Part shown: piece by piece, positions 26,743 to 36,800 of the stretch
Layout: each line of letters begins with the position of its first letter
How positions within the stretch are numbered: position 1 is the stretch's first letter
Origin: Synoicihabitans lomoniglobus
GTDB lineage: Bacteria > Verrucomicrobiota > Verrucomicrobiia > Opitutales > Opitutaceae
NCBI RefSeq assembly: GCF_029023725.1
Contig: NZ_CP119075.1
Span: 1,359,501 to 1,423,500, forward strand
Direction of reading: 5' to 3'
Length of the DNA stretch: 64,000 nucleotides
Made by a program: the position numbers and the translations under genes
Notes under the pieces: model-generated
What the model was told of the DNA's origin: nothing
Database searches by the model: none
Seen by the model: only the letters and a program-made list of their open reading frames with translations

Positions 26743-27783
26743 TCAGTTCAACGCCGGACGGTGGCGGGCCAGCAAAGCGGCTCCGATCGATTGGGAAAGT
26801 TCGCCGAGCGTGGCGGGCACGAATTGGATGTTCGCGCGTTGCGCGGGGAACAAGTAGGGCAGCGCGGCGTCGCGGATGCCATCGAGATAACGCTTCCGGA
26901 ACTCGGGCGTGGTGGATTCAGGATCGATCAAACCGCCCCCAATGACCACGTAAGCGGGATCGAGAGCGGTGATGAGATTGGCGGCATGGAGACCGAGTGC
27001 CTTGGCTTGGAAGTCGAACATGTCCAAGGCCAGCGGGTCACCGACTTGAGCGCGATCACGCAGCGAGAAACACTGCTGTTTAATCGGCAGCTCGGACTGG
27101 TGCAGCTCGTGATCGGGGTAACGCTTGAGCGTGTCGCGGAGCAGTTGTGGTAAACCGGAAATGGTGGTGTAGGCTTCGATGCAACCCCAGCCCTTGCCGC
27201 AACCGCATTCGTAAACCGGCGCATTGCCGAGCAGGTGCAGTGGTGCGGGCATGTGACCGGCTTCCATGCCGGCGAAGTTGTCACCGCCGAGATGGAGGCC
27301 GTCGGCATTGACGTAGGCGCAGCCGAGACCGGATCCCGGAGCCAGCAGGATGACGCCGACCTTGCGATCACCGCGGACCGCGTGAGCCTCGCCCACGCCG
27401 CCGAGATCCCCGTCGTTGCCGGTGGCCACGAACACCGGACGTCCCGCTTCCGCGCTCAACGCAGCCGTGTAGTCGGCGAGAAAGTTCCAGCCTTCAAAAC
27501 TGGCCGGCAGGTTGGCCGACTTATCGAGCACCCCGTAGGCCTGGTAGGGACCGGGCAGTGCGAGACCAACGCCCCGGACCTGATCCCACGTGATCTCGTT
27601 GTCGACGAGGAATCCGCGCACGCCCTCGACCCAACCCGCGATGACGGCGGCGGTGCCGTCCTTGGAATTGGTGGAGCTTTGGCGCAACTCCTGGGAGATC
27701 ACGGTGCCATCGGCAAAAATGCCGCCGGTTTTCGAAGTGGTCGCACCGCTGTCGGTGCCGATGAAGATGTCAGGTTTAGCCAT
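26743..27783 (-). CDS. ROK-family sugar kinase (glucokinase-like)
   Basis: Cytoplasmic ATP-dependent sugar kinase of 346 residues (start ATG 27783; upstream in-frame residues are hydrophobic but not family-like and overlap a terminator region). It shows the phosphate-1 loop IGTDSGATTSKTGGI, the sugar-site region ATGNDGDLGGVGEAH, APGSGLGCAYVNADG, and the ROK zinc motif CGCGKGWGCIEAY. The C-terminal adenosine motif YVVIGGGLIDPE is also present. Substrate is most likely glucose or a related hexose; fructose or N-acetyl sugars cannot be excluded. It stands alone between two terminators. Confidence 0.88.
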   Translation of the reverse strand: MAKPDIFIGTDSGATTSKTGGIFADGTVISQELRQSSTNSKDGTAAVIAGWVEGVRGFLVDNEITWDQVRGVGLALPGPYQAYGVLDKSANLPASFEGWNFLADYTAALSAEAGRPVFVATGNDGDLGGVGEAHAVRGDRKVGVILLAPGSGLGCAYVNADGLHLGGDNFAGMEAGHMPAPLHLLGNAPVYECGCGKGWGCIEAYTTISGLPQLLRDTLKRYPDHELHQSELPIKQQCFSLRDRAQVGDPLALDMFDFQAKALGLHAANLITALDPAYVVIGGGLIDPESTTPEFRKRYLDGIRDAALPYLFPAQRANIQFVPATLGELSQSIGAALLARHRPALN

Positions 27784-27835
27784 GGGGAAAGGAAGTTGTC
27801 CGGGGAAAAGCGCAAGCAAGGCGAGGCTGACGGGC

Positions 27836-27869
27836 AAAAACAAGCCCCGGTTCGCGAAGAACCGGGGCT
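27836..27869 (-). terminator. Intrinsic terminator of the giant YDG-repeat gene
   Basis: AGCCCCGGTTC (27843-27853) pairs perfectly with GAACCGGGGCT (27859-27869) across a GCGAA loop. In the leftward direction it is followed by GTTTTTG. It lies 34 bp after the stop of the leftward gene at 27903. Confidence 0.85.
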
Positions 27870-27902
27870 GGAGAGGGAGGCACGAGGGAGTTCGTCGCGG
27901 TC

Positions 27903-30900
27903 CTATTCGGGGATTTCGTATATTTCGATGAGGGCGTTGCCGGCGGCCACCGCGGCATCGGCGGCGGAGCTGAGTTCCACGGTGTAGGCTCCCGGGCGCA
28001 GCGTGATGATCAGGGCCGCGTCGGTGCCGCCGGTGGCGAAGCTGAAGGCACCGACGTTGGCGTTGGCGGCGGTGATCTCGGCGGCCGAGGCGGTGCGTTG
28101 ACCGACTTTGACCGGAGCCGGCGTTTCCCAGTTGTCATTGCGAGCGACCACTTGCTCGTTGGCGTCGTAGACGGTGAGCTTGGGATCGGAGAGGACGCCG
28201 GGGACGCCGTAGGCACCGAGACCGGGACCGGCGCCGCGAACCAGCACGCGCTTGGGGCTGTTGCCGGTGACGATGAAGCCGCCCACGAGCACGCCTTCGC
28301 CGCCGACGACGCGGCCGCGCGAGGAGATGTTGATCAGCCGCTGGTATTCGGAGTTGGGATTCTCGGAAGCGTCGTAGATCTCGGCGATGGCCACGCCGGC
28401 GTCACCGTTGTTGGTGACGCGCATGGTGTAGGCGCCCGGAGCGAGTTCGGTGGTGTAAACCGCATCGAGGCTGTCCGCGGCCAACGGGAAGGCGCCGATG
28501 GTGCTCATGGCTTCGGCGGTGGCGTCGTCGCCACCCCAGTTGTCGACTTCGGCCACGACTTCACCGGTGGCGTTGTAAACGGTGACCTGCGGGTCGGGCA
28601 ACGCGGTGGTGAGACCGAACTGGGCCAGGCCCGGTCCGATCGCCCGCAGCAGCACGCGCTTGGACGTATCGCCTCCGATGACGAAGCCAGCGACGAGGGC
28701 GCCGGAGTCGGTGGTGGCGTCAACGTGGGCACGGGTCGAGAGGTTGATCAAGCGGTCGGTGCGCAGCGTGCCGGTGGAGAGGCCGGCGAAGTCGTCCTCG
28801 GTGCCGTCGGGCAGGAGGATGGTGCCGGTGACCGTCGTGCTCGGAGCATCGACGTTGCCGATGATGGTGGCCTGTTGGGCGGTGCTGATGTTGAAGGAGC
28901 CGTTGCTCGCCACGGTGCCGGAGCCGCCGGTGATGAGGCCCGGGGTGACCGCGATCACGTAGACCTTGCCGGTGGTGCCGACGATGGACGTGGTGGTGCC
29001 ATTGGCGGAGTTGAGGCTGTTGGACTCATACAGGCCGGCGATGGTCGCAGTGGGGCCTTCGGGCGGTTCCACCGCTCCGGAGAGGGTGACGCCGAGTTCG
29101 GCGATGGCGAGGTTGAGGACCCCGCCTCGTATCGTGCCGGTGAAGGTATAGGCGAGGTCACGGGCGCTCGCCGGCAGATCCTTGCCCACGCGCTTGCGCA
29201 GCGGATGCGTGGCGAGGCTGGTCGCCGCGGTGACGGGATCGCCGAGGATTTGCAGGTTCAGGGCCGTGATACTGCGGTCCTCGTTCACTTGGAAGGTGAG
29301 GATGTAGTATTGGCCGGTTTGGGTGATCAGACCGAAGAGGGTGCCGATGGTGGAGTCTTCGGGGATTTCCACGGCAAATTCGGTGCCTTCGTTGGTCGTG
29401 CCGAAGTAAATCAACGGACCGGCTTGCGTCACCTCGAAGGTTTGGGTCACCGGGGCGGCGGCGGCAAAGACCGCATCGCCGGCTTGATCGGCGCGCACGG
29501 TGACGGTGCCACTGGCACCGGTCATGGTGACGGTGTTGCCACTGAGCATAACCGGACCACTCACGATGGTGAAGGTGACGGGCAGTTCCGACGAGGCGGT
29601 GGCCTGCAGATCGAAGGCTTCACCGTTGGCCTGGCGGTTGGTCAGGGCATCGAAGGTGATGGTCTGACTTTGCTTGACGATCGAGGTGATCGTGACCGTG
29701 GCGGAAGCCGCGTTGAAGTTGGCGTCCCCGGCCTGGGCGGCGGTGATCGTGATCGGCGCGGTGGACAGCGCGGTGAGGGTCGATCCACTGAGCGTGGCCG
29801 CTCCGGAGGTCACCGCGAAGGTCACCGGGGTGAGTCCGCTGGAGGCGGTGGCGCTCAACTCGGTGGCGATACCGGCGGTGAGTGTGCCAACGGCACCGAT
29901 GGTGACGGTCTGGTTGGCCTTCTCGATGACAAAGTCGTCATCATCGGCTCCCTGGTAGTTGGCGTCCACGATGGTGGCCTCGACGGTGTAGGTGCCGGCG
30001 TTGGTGGGCGCCGTGGCGGCTGCGTTGTAGGTGAGGCTGACCGTCATGCCGCTCGGCGTGGTGGTGACGGTGGGCTCCAACGCGCTGCCGGTGTAGGTCT
30101 GGGTGAGATCGGCGAAGGTGATCGCGCCGAGCGCCTTGGTGATGGCACCGGTGAGGGACGGTTGGCTGACGGTGTAGTTACCCGCATCGGTTCCGGCGAG
30201 GGCAACTCCGGTGACGGTGACCGTGATGCCGGAGCCGGCGGTGGCGTCGCTGTAGGAACCGGTGGCACCGGAACTGTCGAGGGTGACGGTATCGCTGCCC
30301 TGGATACCGGCGAGGCTGGCGCCGCTAAAGTCGAGGGAGGCGACGGTGGTGCCGTCGTAGACCTTGGGGGTGACGGTGGCGCCGATCACCGTGAGGTTGG
30401 TGACGGTGATATCGGCGGTGAGGTCCGTCGGCAACGTGAGGGTGTAGTTGCCGGCATCGGCCCCGGTCAGCGTGGCGCCGGCCAGGGTGACGGATTTGCC
30501 GGTGCCCACGAGTTTGTCGGCGAAGTGGGCGGTGGCTCCGGAGGAGTCGACGGTGACGTCGTCATCGCCCTGGACCCCGACGAGCGTGAGGCCGCTTTCA
30601 TCGATGTCGGCCGTGGTGGTCGCATCGTAGGCTTTGTCGCGGGCGGCCAGACCGGTGAGGGTAATCTCGCGGGCGGTGATGTCAGCGGTGGTGGTGGGTT
30701 GCACGAGCGCGTAGTTTTCCGCGTCGGCCCCGGTGAGGGCGAAGCCGCTGGTGGTGACGGTTTTGCCGGTGCCGATGAGGACGGTGTCGAAGGCCGCCGC
30801 GGCCGCGGAGGAATCGAGGGTGACCGTATCGCCGGTCTCAATACCAACGAGAGAGGCGGCACTGGTATCGAGGGTCGCCAGCGTGGTGTCGTCGTAGACC

Positions 30901-33900
30901 TTGGAGGCCGCCGTGACACCGCTGATGGTCAGTTCCTTGGCACTGATTTCGGCCAGCGCGGTCGGGGAGGTGAGGCTGTAGTTGCCGGCATCGGTGCCGG
31001 TCAGGGTGAGCCCGGTGATGGTGACCACCTTGTCGGTGCCTTTGTCTTCGGTGTCGAAGGTGCCGAGGGCCGCGGTGGTGTTGAGCGTGACGTCGTCGCC
31101 GCCGATGACGTCGTGCAACGTGGCGCCCGTGAGGTCGAGCGTCGCGTCGGTCGTGTTGTCGAAGGGTTTGTCGGCGGCGGTGATGCCGGTGACGGTGACC
31201 GCCTGGGTCGTGATGGAGGCGGTGGCCGTGGGTTGAACCACGGTGTAGTTGGAGGCCTGAGCGCCTCCGAGGCTAAAGCCGGTGATGGTGACGGTTTTGC
31301 CGGTGCCGACGTTTTTGTCGGCAAAGGTGCCGGTGGCGGCGCCGTCGACCGGGGTGACGGCATCGGAGCCGACGATGCCCACCAGGGTGGCCCCGCTCGT
31401 GTTGAGGGTGGCGGTGGTGGTGGCGTCGTAGGTTTTGTTCCCGGCGGTGACACCGGTGATGGTGAGCGCGATGGCGGTGATGTCGGCGGTGGCGGTGGGC
31501 GCGGTGAGGGTGTAGTTGCCCGCGTCGGTGCCGGCGAGGCCGAGGTTGGCGGTCGTGACCGTTTTGCCGGTGCCCACGTTGGCATCGGCGAAGGTGGCGG
31601 TGGCACTCGAGCTGTCGAGGGTCACGGTGTCCGTGCCGAGGATACCGCCGAGGGTGGCGGAGCCGAAGTCGGCCGTGGCGGTGGTGTTACCGTCGTAGGC
31701 CTTGTGCTGGGCGGTGGTGCCCGCGACCGTTAGCGTGGCCGCGGTGATGTCGGCGGTGGTCGTGGGTTGGGTAAGGATGTAGTTGCCGGCGTCGGCTCCC
31801 GCGAGGGCCAGACCGGTGACGGTGACAGGTTTGCCGGTGCCGACGTTTTTGTCGGCGAAGGTGCCGGTGGCGCTGGAGCCATTGATCGTCACCGTGTCGG
31901 AACCGATGACGCCGACTGGCACGGCCGAGCCGGTGTCGAGGACGGCGGTGGTGCCGGCATCGTAGACTTTGTTCGATGCGGTGGTGCCGGTGGTGGTCAG
32001 GGTGGCCGCCGTGATGTCGGCGGTGATTCCGGTGGGTTGGGACAGGGTGTAGTTGCCGGCGTCGGTGCCGGAGAGGGCGTAACCGGTGGCGGTCACGGCC
32101 TTGGCGGTGCCGACGGTCTTGTCGGCAAAGGTGGCGGATATGCCAGCGGTATCGAGGTTCACGGTATCGCTGCCTTGGATACCCACGAGGGCGGGGGTGC
32201 CGCCGAGAGTGGCGGTGGTGGTGGCGTCGTAGGTTTTACCCGCGGCGGTGGCACCGGTGATGGTCAGCGGTGCCGCGGTGATGTCGGCGGTGAGGCCGGT
32301 GGGTTGCGCGACGGTGTAATTGCCCGCGTCGGCGCCGGAGATAGCGTAACCGTGGGCGGTGACCGCTTTGGCGGTGCCGATGGTTTTGTCGGCGAAGACG
32401 CCCGCGGTGTTGGCCGTGGCGAGGTTGACCGAGTCGCTACCCTGGATGCCGACGAGTGTGGGTGTGCCGCCGAGGGTGGCGGTGGTGGACGCATCGTAGA
32501 CTTTATTGCCGGCGGTGGCGCCGGTGATGGTCAACGCCGCCGCGGTGATGTCGGCGGTGAGGCCGGTGGGTTGGGCGACGGTGTAGTTGCCCGCGGCGGT
32601 GCCGGTGAGGGTGACGCCCGTGACGGTGACGCTTTTACCTGTGCCGATGGTTTTGGAGGCGAAGGCGCCGGTGGCGCTGCCGAAGTCGGCAGTCACGTCG
32701 TCCGAGCCCACTTTTCCGACGACGGTTCCGGAGCCGGTGTTGAGGACGGCGGTGGTGGTGGCGTCGTAGGTTTTGCCCGCGGCGGTGACTCCGGCAATGG
32801 TGAGGCCCTTGGCGGCGATGTCGGCGGTGAGGCCGGTGGGCTGCGACAGGGTGTAGTTGCCGGCATCGGTGCTGGCGAGGGCGTAGCCGGTGGCGGTCAC
32901 CACCTTGCCGGTGCCGACGTTGGCATCGGCGAAGGTGGCGGCAATGCCGCCCGTGGCCACGGTGACGGTATCGCTGCCTTGGATACCGACGAGGGTGGGA
33001 GCGCCGCCGAGGGTGGCGGCGGTGGTGGCGTCGTAAGTTTTGCCCGCGGCGGTGACCCCGGTGATGGTCAGCGGAGCCGCCGTGATATCGGCGGTGAGGC
33101 CGGTGGGTTGAGCGACGGTGTAGTTGCCCGCGTCGGCCCCGGAGATGGCGTAGCCGTGGGCGGTGACCGCTTTGGCGGTGCCGATGGATTTGGTGGCGAA
33201 GGAGCCCGCGATGCTGGCCGTGGCGAGGTTGACCGTGTCGCTGCCTTGGATACCGACGAGGGAGGGCGTGCCGCCGAGGGTGGCGGCGGTGGTGGCATCG
33301 TAGACTTTGCCCGTGGCGGTGGCACCGGTGATGGTCAAGGGGGCCGCCGTGATGTCCGCGGTCAACCCGGTGGGTTGACTGATGGTGTAGTTGCCTGCGG
33401 CGGTGCCGGAGAGGCTGACGTTGGCGACGGTGACCGCTTTGGCGGTGCCAATGGTTTTGTCGGCGAAGGTGCCGGTGGCGCTGCCGAAGTCGGCGCTCAC
33501 GTCGTCCGAGCCCACTTTGCCCACGACGGTGGCGGAGGCGGTGTTGAGGGCGGCGGCGGTGGTGGCGTCGTAGGTTTTACCCGAGGCGGAGATCCCGGTG
33601 ATGGTGAGACCTTTGGCGGTGATGTCGGCGGTGAGGCCGGTGGGCTGAGCGAGGGTGTAGTTGCCCGCGTCGGTGCCGGAGAGGGCGTAACCGGTGGGCG
33701 TGACGGTGATGCCGGTGCCGATGTTGGCGGAGGCGAAGGTGGCGGTGGCGCTGCCGCTGCCCAGGGCAATGTCGTCTCCTCCGATGGTGCCGGAGAGGGC
33801 GGCGGAGGTGTTGACCAATGTGGCGGTGGTATTGCCGTCGTAGACTTTACCCGAGGCGGTGACGCCGGTGATGGTCAGCGGAATCGCGGAGATGGCGGCG

Positions 33901-36800
33901 GTGAGGCCGGTGGGCTGGGTGAGGGTGTAGTTGGCCGCGTCGGCGCCGGCGAGCGCGAGGCCGGAGGCGGTGACGGTGATGCCGGTGTTCACGTGTTCAT
34001 CCGCGAACGTGCCGGTGCCGCCGGCGGCGTCGAGGGTCACGGTGTCGCCGGACTCCACGCCCACGAGGGCGTGGCCGGAGGTGTTGAGAGCACCGGTGGT
34101 GGTCGAATCGTAGGCTTTGTTGACTCCGGTCACTCCCGTGACGGTGAGGGGCTTGGCCGTGATGTTGGCGGAGAGCGTCGGTTGGGTGAGGGTGTATTTG
34201 CTCGCATCGGTGCCGGAGAGGGTGAAGCCGGTGGTGTTGAGCGTGATCCCGGTGCCCACGCCGGCGGAGGCGAAGGTGTAGACGGGGGAACCGCCGAGGG
34301 ACACGTCGTCGGAGCCGACGATGCCGGCGAGGACGGCGGTGCCGGAGGCACTGCCGGTGGTGGTCTTGTCGTAGGTTTTGGCGTCGCCGGTGAGGCCGGT
34401 GACGGTGAGCGGCGCGGCGTTAACGGTGATCGTTAGTAGCGCACCGGTGGAGTTACCGGCGGTGTCGCCAACTTGGACGACGTGGTTGCTGGTGGCGATC
34501 GTGGAGGGCGTGCCGCTGAAGACGCCGGTGCTGGCGTTCATGCTCAACCCGGCCGGGAGACCGACGGGGGCGGTGAAGGTGACCGGGCTGCCGCTGGCCG
34601 TCAGCGTGTAGTCGGCCGCGGTGCCGTAGGTGAAGGACGGGCTGGTCGAACTGGTGATCACCGGACCGGTGTTGTCCAAGGTGATAGTCAGGCCGCTGGA
34701 GGCGACGGAGGTGTTGTTGGCGGCGTCGGTGGCCTTGGCTGTGATGGTGTGTTCGCCTTCGGAGAGGGTGGACGTGACGATTGACCAATTGCCACCGGTG
34801 GCCGTGCCACTGCCGATCTGGGTCGTGCCGTCGGTGTCGTAGAGTTTGACCGTGGCACCGGCTTCGGCCGTGCCGGTGATGGTGGGCGTCGTGCCCGTGG
34901 TGATGTTGTCCGAGTTGGACGTGCCGGCGTCCGAGCTGGAGGCAAGGTCCGGCGTCGAGGGCGCGGCCGGCGCGACATCGTCGGAGACGGTGATGGTGAA
35001 GGCCTCCGCGTAGGTGCCGCTGGAGTTGCCGTCGTCGGTCTGAATGCGCACGGCGTAGTCACCCGCCGCGAGGGCGGAGGCGTCGTTCGCCCGCAGGGTG
35101 CTGCCGCTGATGTTGAACGAGCCGTTGTGGGTGGCGCCCGTGCCGGAAACCAAGGTGTAGGTGTGGCTGTCGCCACTGTCGCTGTCCGTCGTCGAGAGCG
35201 TGCCCACCGACGCGTTCGTGCCACCGGACTGGTTCACCGCACTGCTGCTCAACGCGATGTCGGTGGGCGTCGCGTTGCCGGATGCCTGTTTGATATTCAA
35301 CGCGAGGTGAAGATGAGCGCTGCCATTGTGGGTCCAGTCCATGGCGACGGATGAAGCGCCGGGTTTGAATCCGGTGGTGAAGATTCCGTAACCGCTGCTA
35401 AGAGGTATGGGAGAAAGACCGGTGAGGGTCCGGGCGCTACCGGGGGTCAATACAGCCGGAGCGCTGCCGCGATAAACATCGAAGACTTCGAAAACCATGT
35501 CGCCGCTGGTGCTGGTGACAGAGAGCGACGAAGCGGTCGTGCTGGTGGCCTGAGCGGTTTGCAGGCTGGAGGTGGAACTGGACTGGGCCGCGCCGGAAAA
35601 GGCGATGGCGTGGATGAATTGCACGTCGCCCGAGGCGGCGTGAGTCACCACCACGTTACCACTCGTGCTGGAAGCCGAGGTGCCGAGGGGAAGGACCCAA
35701 ATCGAGTCGACGGCGGTGCCGTCCTCTCGTTCGCCCACCTGGGTCATCGCGGTGCCTCCGAAGGTCACCGTGGTTATATCGGTCGATCCGGAATTGGCAG
35801 CCGCGACGAGCAGCAGTCGATCGGAGCCGGCGGGCACGGTGAAGGATTCCAGGGTGCGGTCTCCGGGACGTAGCGAAGTGCGGGGGCTGCCGATGGGTTT
35901 CACACCGGTGGAGGCGTCGTCACTTACGGTGAGGGATGAAATGGTGTCGCCGGTGCCGTAAGGGTTGGCGTTATCGCTGTCCCAATTGGCCGGATTGTTG
36001 AGCGCATAGAGCAGCTCGGTGCGGCTGCCAGAGGTGGGAGCCGTCGATTTATAGCAGGCGTTGTCCCGCTCGCCGTAGTAAGAGGCCGATACGAGCGTGG
36101 AGTCGTCGGCGGTGGAGTTGTAGTCTGAGTCAGTCGTCTCGCGATGGGCAGGATTGGGGAACAGGGAAATGGCAGTGGCACCATTGATCAAACCGGTGGG
36201 GAGGGCGGAGTCAGACACGGCGGTGGGGTCGGTCTGATTCCACGTGGTGGTGGGGTCGTATTTGCCCGGGGCCCAATTGTAGTCGCCATGGATACCAGCA
36301 ATGAAATTGGGGGACGAGGGGGCTGCGCCTGAAGAACTGGTGTAGGCGAGTATTTGATCGCCGGCATATATCGAAAAACCGCTGCCGCTTACCAAAGTCA
36401 TGGAACCTCCACCAGTTACCGTCATGGTGTCGGTCGTTGTTTCTTCCACGTGAACGACCGAGCCTTGAGCCAATCCGCTGCTGGGAGCGTTGTAGCGATA
36501 ATGAGTTTCGGTGTTGGACTGCCAGTCCGAGCCGGACCATCCTTGTTCGGTGAAGTAAATGGCTTCGTTGCTCTCCAACTCCACCAGGGTCACGAAAGAA
36601 AAACCGTCGGTGCCGTCGGTATTGTAACGCACAAAGGCAATATCTCCCGGGACTCGCGTGGGAGTAGGGATGGGGGCAGGCCTAGATGATGAAGCAGGAA
36701 CCGTCAGTGCGCCTTTGTCCGCATCCAAAGTGTCGGCTTCTGCCACCAACGCAGGAGCGAAACAGCACAACAAGATTTGGATGCAGCGCAGAGTTCCCAT
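27903..36800 (-). CDS. Giant secreted protein with 16 YDG repeats
   Basis: From ATG 36800 the product is about 2965 residues, with a signal peptide (CIQILLCCFAPALVAEA); the frame continues to 36929. Parts in order: a surface domain (GDIAFVRYNTDG, YFTEQGWSG); a beta region (LLLVAAANSGSTDITTVTFGG); a cadherin-like and a bacterial Ig-like domain (ITGTAEAGATVKLYDTDG); a putative-Ig segment. Then 16 tandem YDG units of about 88 residues (KxYDxTTxA ... GSDxVxL ... GTDAGNYTLxQPTGLTADI), coded at about 30140-34411. They are followed by an MBG-like unit (LTQTYTGSALEPTV) and Ig-like stretches. Two C-terminal repeats close it (KRVLLRAIGPGLAQFG; KRVLVRGAGPGLGAYG). There is no PEP-CTERM signal, so anchoring or export differs from its neighbours. 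Probably an adhesin or surface fibre; function is inferred. Confidence 0.85.
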   Translation of the reverse strand: MGTLRCIQILLCCFAPALVAEADTLDADKGALTVPASSSRPAPIPTPTRVPGDIAFVRYNTDGTDGFSFVTLVELESNEAIYFTEQGWSGSDWQSNTETHYRYNAPSSGLAQGSVVHVEETTTDTMTVTGGGSMTLVSGSGFSIYAGDQILAYTSSSGAAPSSPNFIAGIHGDYNWAPGKYDPTTTWNQTDPTAVSDSALPTGLINGATAISLFPNPAHRETTDSDYNSTADDSTLVSASYYGERDNACYKSTAPTSGSRTELLYALNNPANWDSDNANPYGTGDTISSLTVSDDASTGVKPIGSPRTSLRPGDRTLESFTVPAGSDRLLLVAAANSGSTDITTVTFGGTAMTQVGEREDGTAVDSIWVLPLGTSASSTSGNVVVTHAASGDVQFIHAIAFSGAAQSSSTSSLQTAQATSTTASSLSVTSTSGDMVFEVFDVYRGSAPAVLTPGSARTLTGLSPIPLSSGYGIFTTGFKPGASSVAMDWTHNGSAHLHLALNIKQASGNATPTDIALSSSAVNQSGGTNASVGTLSTTDSDSGDSHTYTLVSGTGATHNGSFNISGSTLRANDASALAAGDYAVRIQTDDGNSSGTYAEAFTITVSDDVAPAAPSTPDLASSSDAGTSNSDNITTGTTPTITGTAEAGATVKLYDTDGTTQIGSGTATGGNWSIVTSTLSEGEHTITAKATDAANNTSVASSGLTITLDNTGPVITSSTSPSFTYGTAADYTLTASGSPVTFTAPVGLPAGLSMNASTGVFSGTPSTIATSNHVVQVGDTAGNSTGALLTITVNAAPLTVTGLTGDAKTYDKTTTGSASGTAVLAGIVGSDDVSLGGSPVYTFASAGVGTGITLNTTGFTLSGTDASKYTLTQPTLSANITAKPLTVTGVTGVNKAYDSTTTGALNTSGHALVGVESGDTVTLDAAGGTGTFADEHVNTGITVTASGLALAGADAANYTLTQPTGLTAAISAIPLTITGVTASGKVYDGNTTATLVNTSAALSGTIGGDDIALGSGSATATFASANIGTGITVTPTGYALSGTDAGNYTLAQPTGLTADITAKGLTITGISASGKTYDATTAAALNTASATVVGKVGSDDVSADFGSATGTFADKTIGTAKAVTVANVSLSGTAAGNYTISQPTGLTADITAAPLTITGATATGKVYDATTAATLGGTPSLVGIQGSDTVNLATASIAGSFATKSIGTAKAVTAHGYAISGADAGNYTVAQPTGLTADITAAPLTITGVTAAGKTYDATTAATLGGAPTLVGIQGSDTVTVATGGIAATFADANVGTGKVVTATGYALASTDAGNYTLSQPTGLTADIAAKGLTIAGVTAAGKTYDATTTAVLNTGSGTVVGKVGSDDVTADFGSATGAFASKTIGTGKSVTVTGVTLTGTAAGNYTVAQPTGLTADITAAALTITGATAGNKVYDASTTATLGGTPTLVGIQGSDSVNLATANTAGVFADKTIGTAKAVTAHGYAISGADAGNYTVAQPTGLTADITAAPLTITGATAAGKTYDATTTATLGGTPALVGIQGSDTVNLDTAGISATFADKTVGTAKAVTATGYALSGTDAGNYTLSQPTGITADITAATLTTTGTTASNKVYDAGTTAVLDTGSAVPVGVIGSDTVTINGSSATGTFADKNVGTGKPVTVTGLALAGADAGNYILTQPTTTADITAATLTVAGTTAQHKAYDGNTTATADFGSATLGGILGTDTVTLDSSSATATFADANVGTGKTVTTANLGLAGTDAGNYTLTAPTATADITAIALTITGVTAGNKTYDATTTATLNTSGATLVGIVGSDAVTPVDGAATGTFADKNVGTGKTVTITGFSLGGAQASNYTVVQPTATASITTQAVTVTGITAADKPFDNTTDATLDLTGATLHDVIGGDDVTLNTTAALGTFDTEDKGTDKVVTITGLTLTGTDAGNYSLTSPTALAEISAKELTISGVTAASKVYDDTTLATLDTSAASLVGIETGDTVTLDSSAAAAAFDTVLIGTGKTVTTSGFALTGADAENYALVQPTTTADITAREITLTGLAARDKAYDATTTADIDESGLTLVGVQGDDDVTVDSSGATAHFADKLVGTGKSVTLAGATLTGADAGNYTLTLPTDLTADITVTNLTVIGATVTPKVYDGTTVASLDFSGASLAGIQGSDTVTLDSSGATGSYSDATAGSGITVTVTGVALAGTDAGNYTVSQPSLTGAITKALGAITFADLTQTYTGSALEPTVTTTPSGMTVSLTYNAAATAPTNAGTYTVEATIVDANYQGADDDDFVIEKANQTVTIGAVGTLTAGIATELSATASSGLTPVTFAVTSGAATLSGSTLTALSTAPITITAAQAGDANFNAASATVTITSIVKQSQTITFDALTNRQANGEAFDLQATASSELPVTFTIVSGPVMLSGNTVTMTGASGTVTVRADQAGDAVFAAAAPVTQTFEVTQAGPLIYFGTTNEGTEFAVEIPEDSTIGTLFGLITQTGQYYILTFQVNEDRSITALNLQILGDPVTAATSLATHPLRKRVGKDLPASARDLAYTFTGTIRGGVLNLAIAELGVTLSGAVEPPEGPTATIAGLYESNSLNSANGTTTSIVGTTGKVYVIAVTPGLITGGSGTVASNGSFNISTAQQATIIGNVDAPSTTVTGTILLPDGTEDDFAGLSTGTLRTDRLINLSTRAHVDATTDSGALVAGFVIGGDTSKRVLLRAIGPGLAQFGLTTALPDPQVTVYNATGEVVAEVDNWGGDDATAEAMSTIGAFPLAADSLDAVYTTELAPGAYTMRVTNNGDAGVAIAEIYDASENPNSEYQRLINISSRGRVVGGEGVLVGGFIVTGNSPKRVLVRGAGPGLGAYGVPGVLSDPKLTVYDANEQVVARNDNWETPAPVKVGQRTASAAEITAANANVGAFSFATGGTDAALIITLRPGAYTVELSSAADAAVAAGNALIEIYEIPE
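30140..34411 (-). repeat. Tandem array of 16 YDG-coding units, with a higher-order period of three units
   Basis: Units average about 267 bp. Units 4-6 (about 32824-33620) and 7-9 (about 32020-32823) correspond pairwise. Units 4 and 7 share KVGSDDV-ADFGSATG; 5 and 8 share AHGYAISGADAGNYTVAQP; 6 and 9 share the TATGYAL-TDAGNYTLSQP ending. A block of three units was therefore probably duplicated recently. Unit borders are read from the recurring LTITG start. Confidence 0.8.

Noticed and set aside
28098-31733. A 1211-codon open frame on the plus strand, opposite the giant YDG gene, and another of 889 codons at 31767-34436.
   Set aside because: Both are Gly/Asp/Arg-rich products of the reversed third-base bias of a GC-rich repetitive gene. 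They have no domain, and the minus-strand frame has a signal peptide and known repeats.
30140-34411. Regular 267-bp periodicity that might be taken for a CRISPR or satellite array.
   Set aside because: The repeats are in frame, encode YDG domains and have no short spacer structure.
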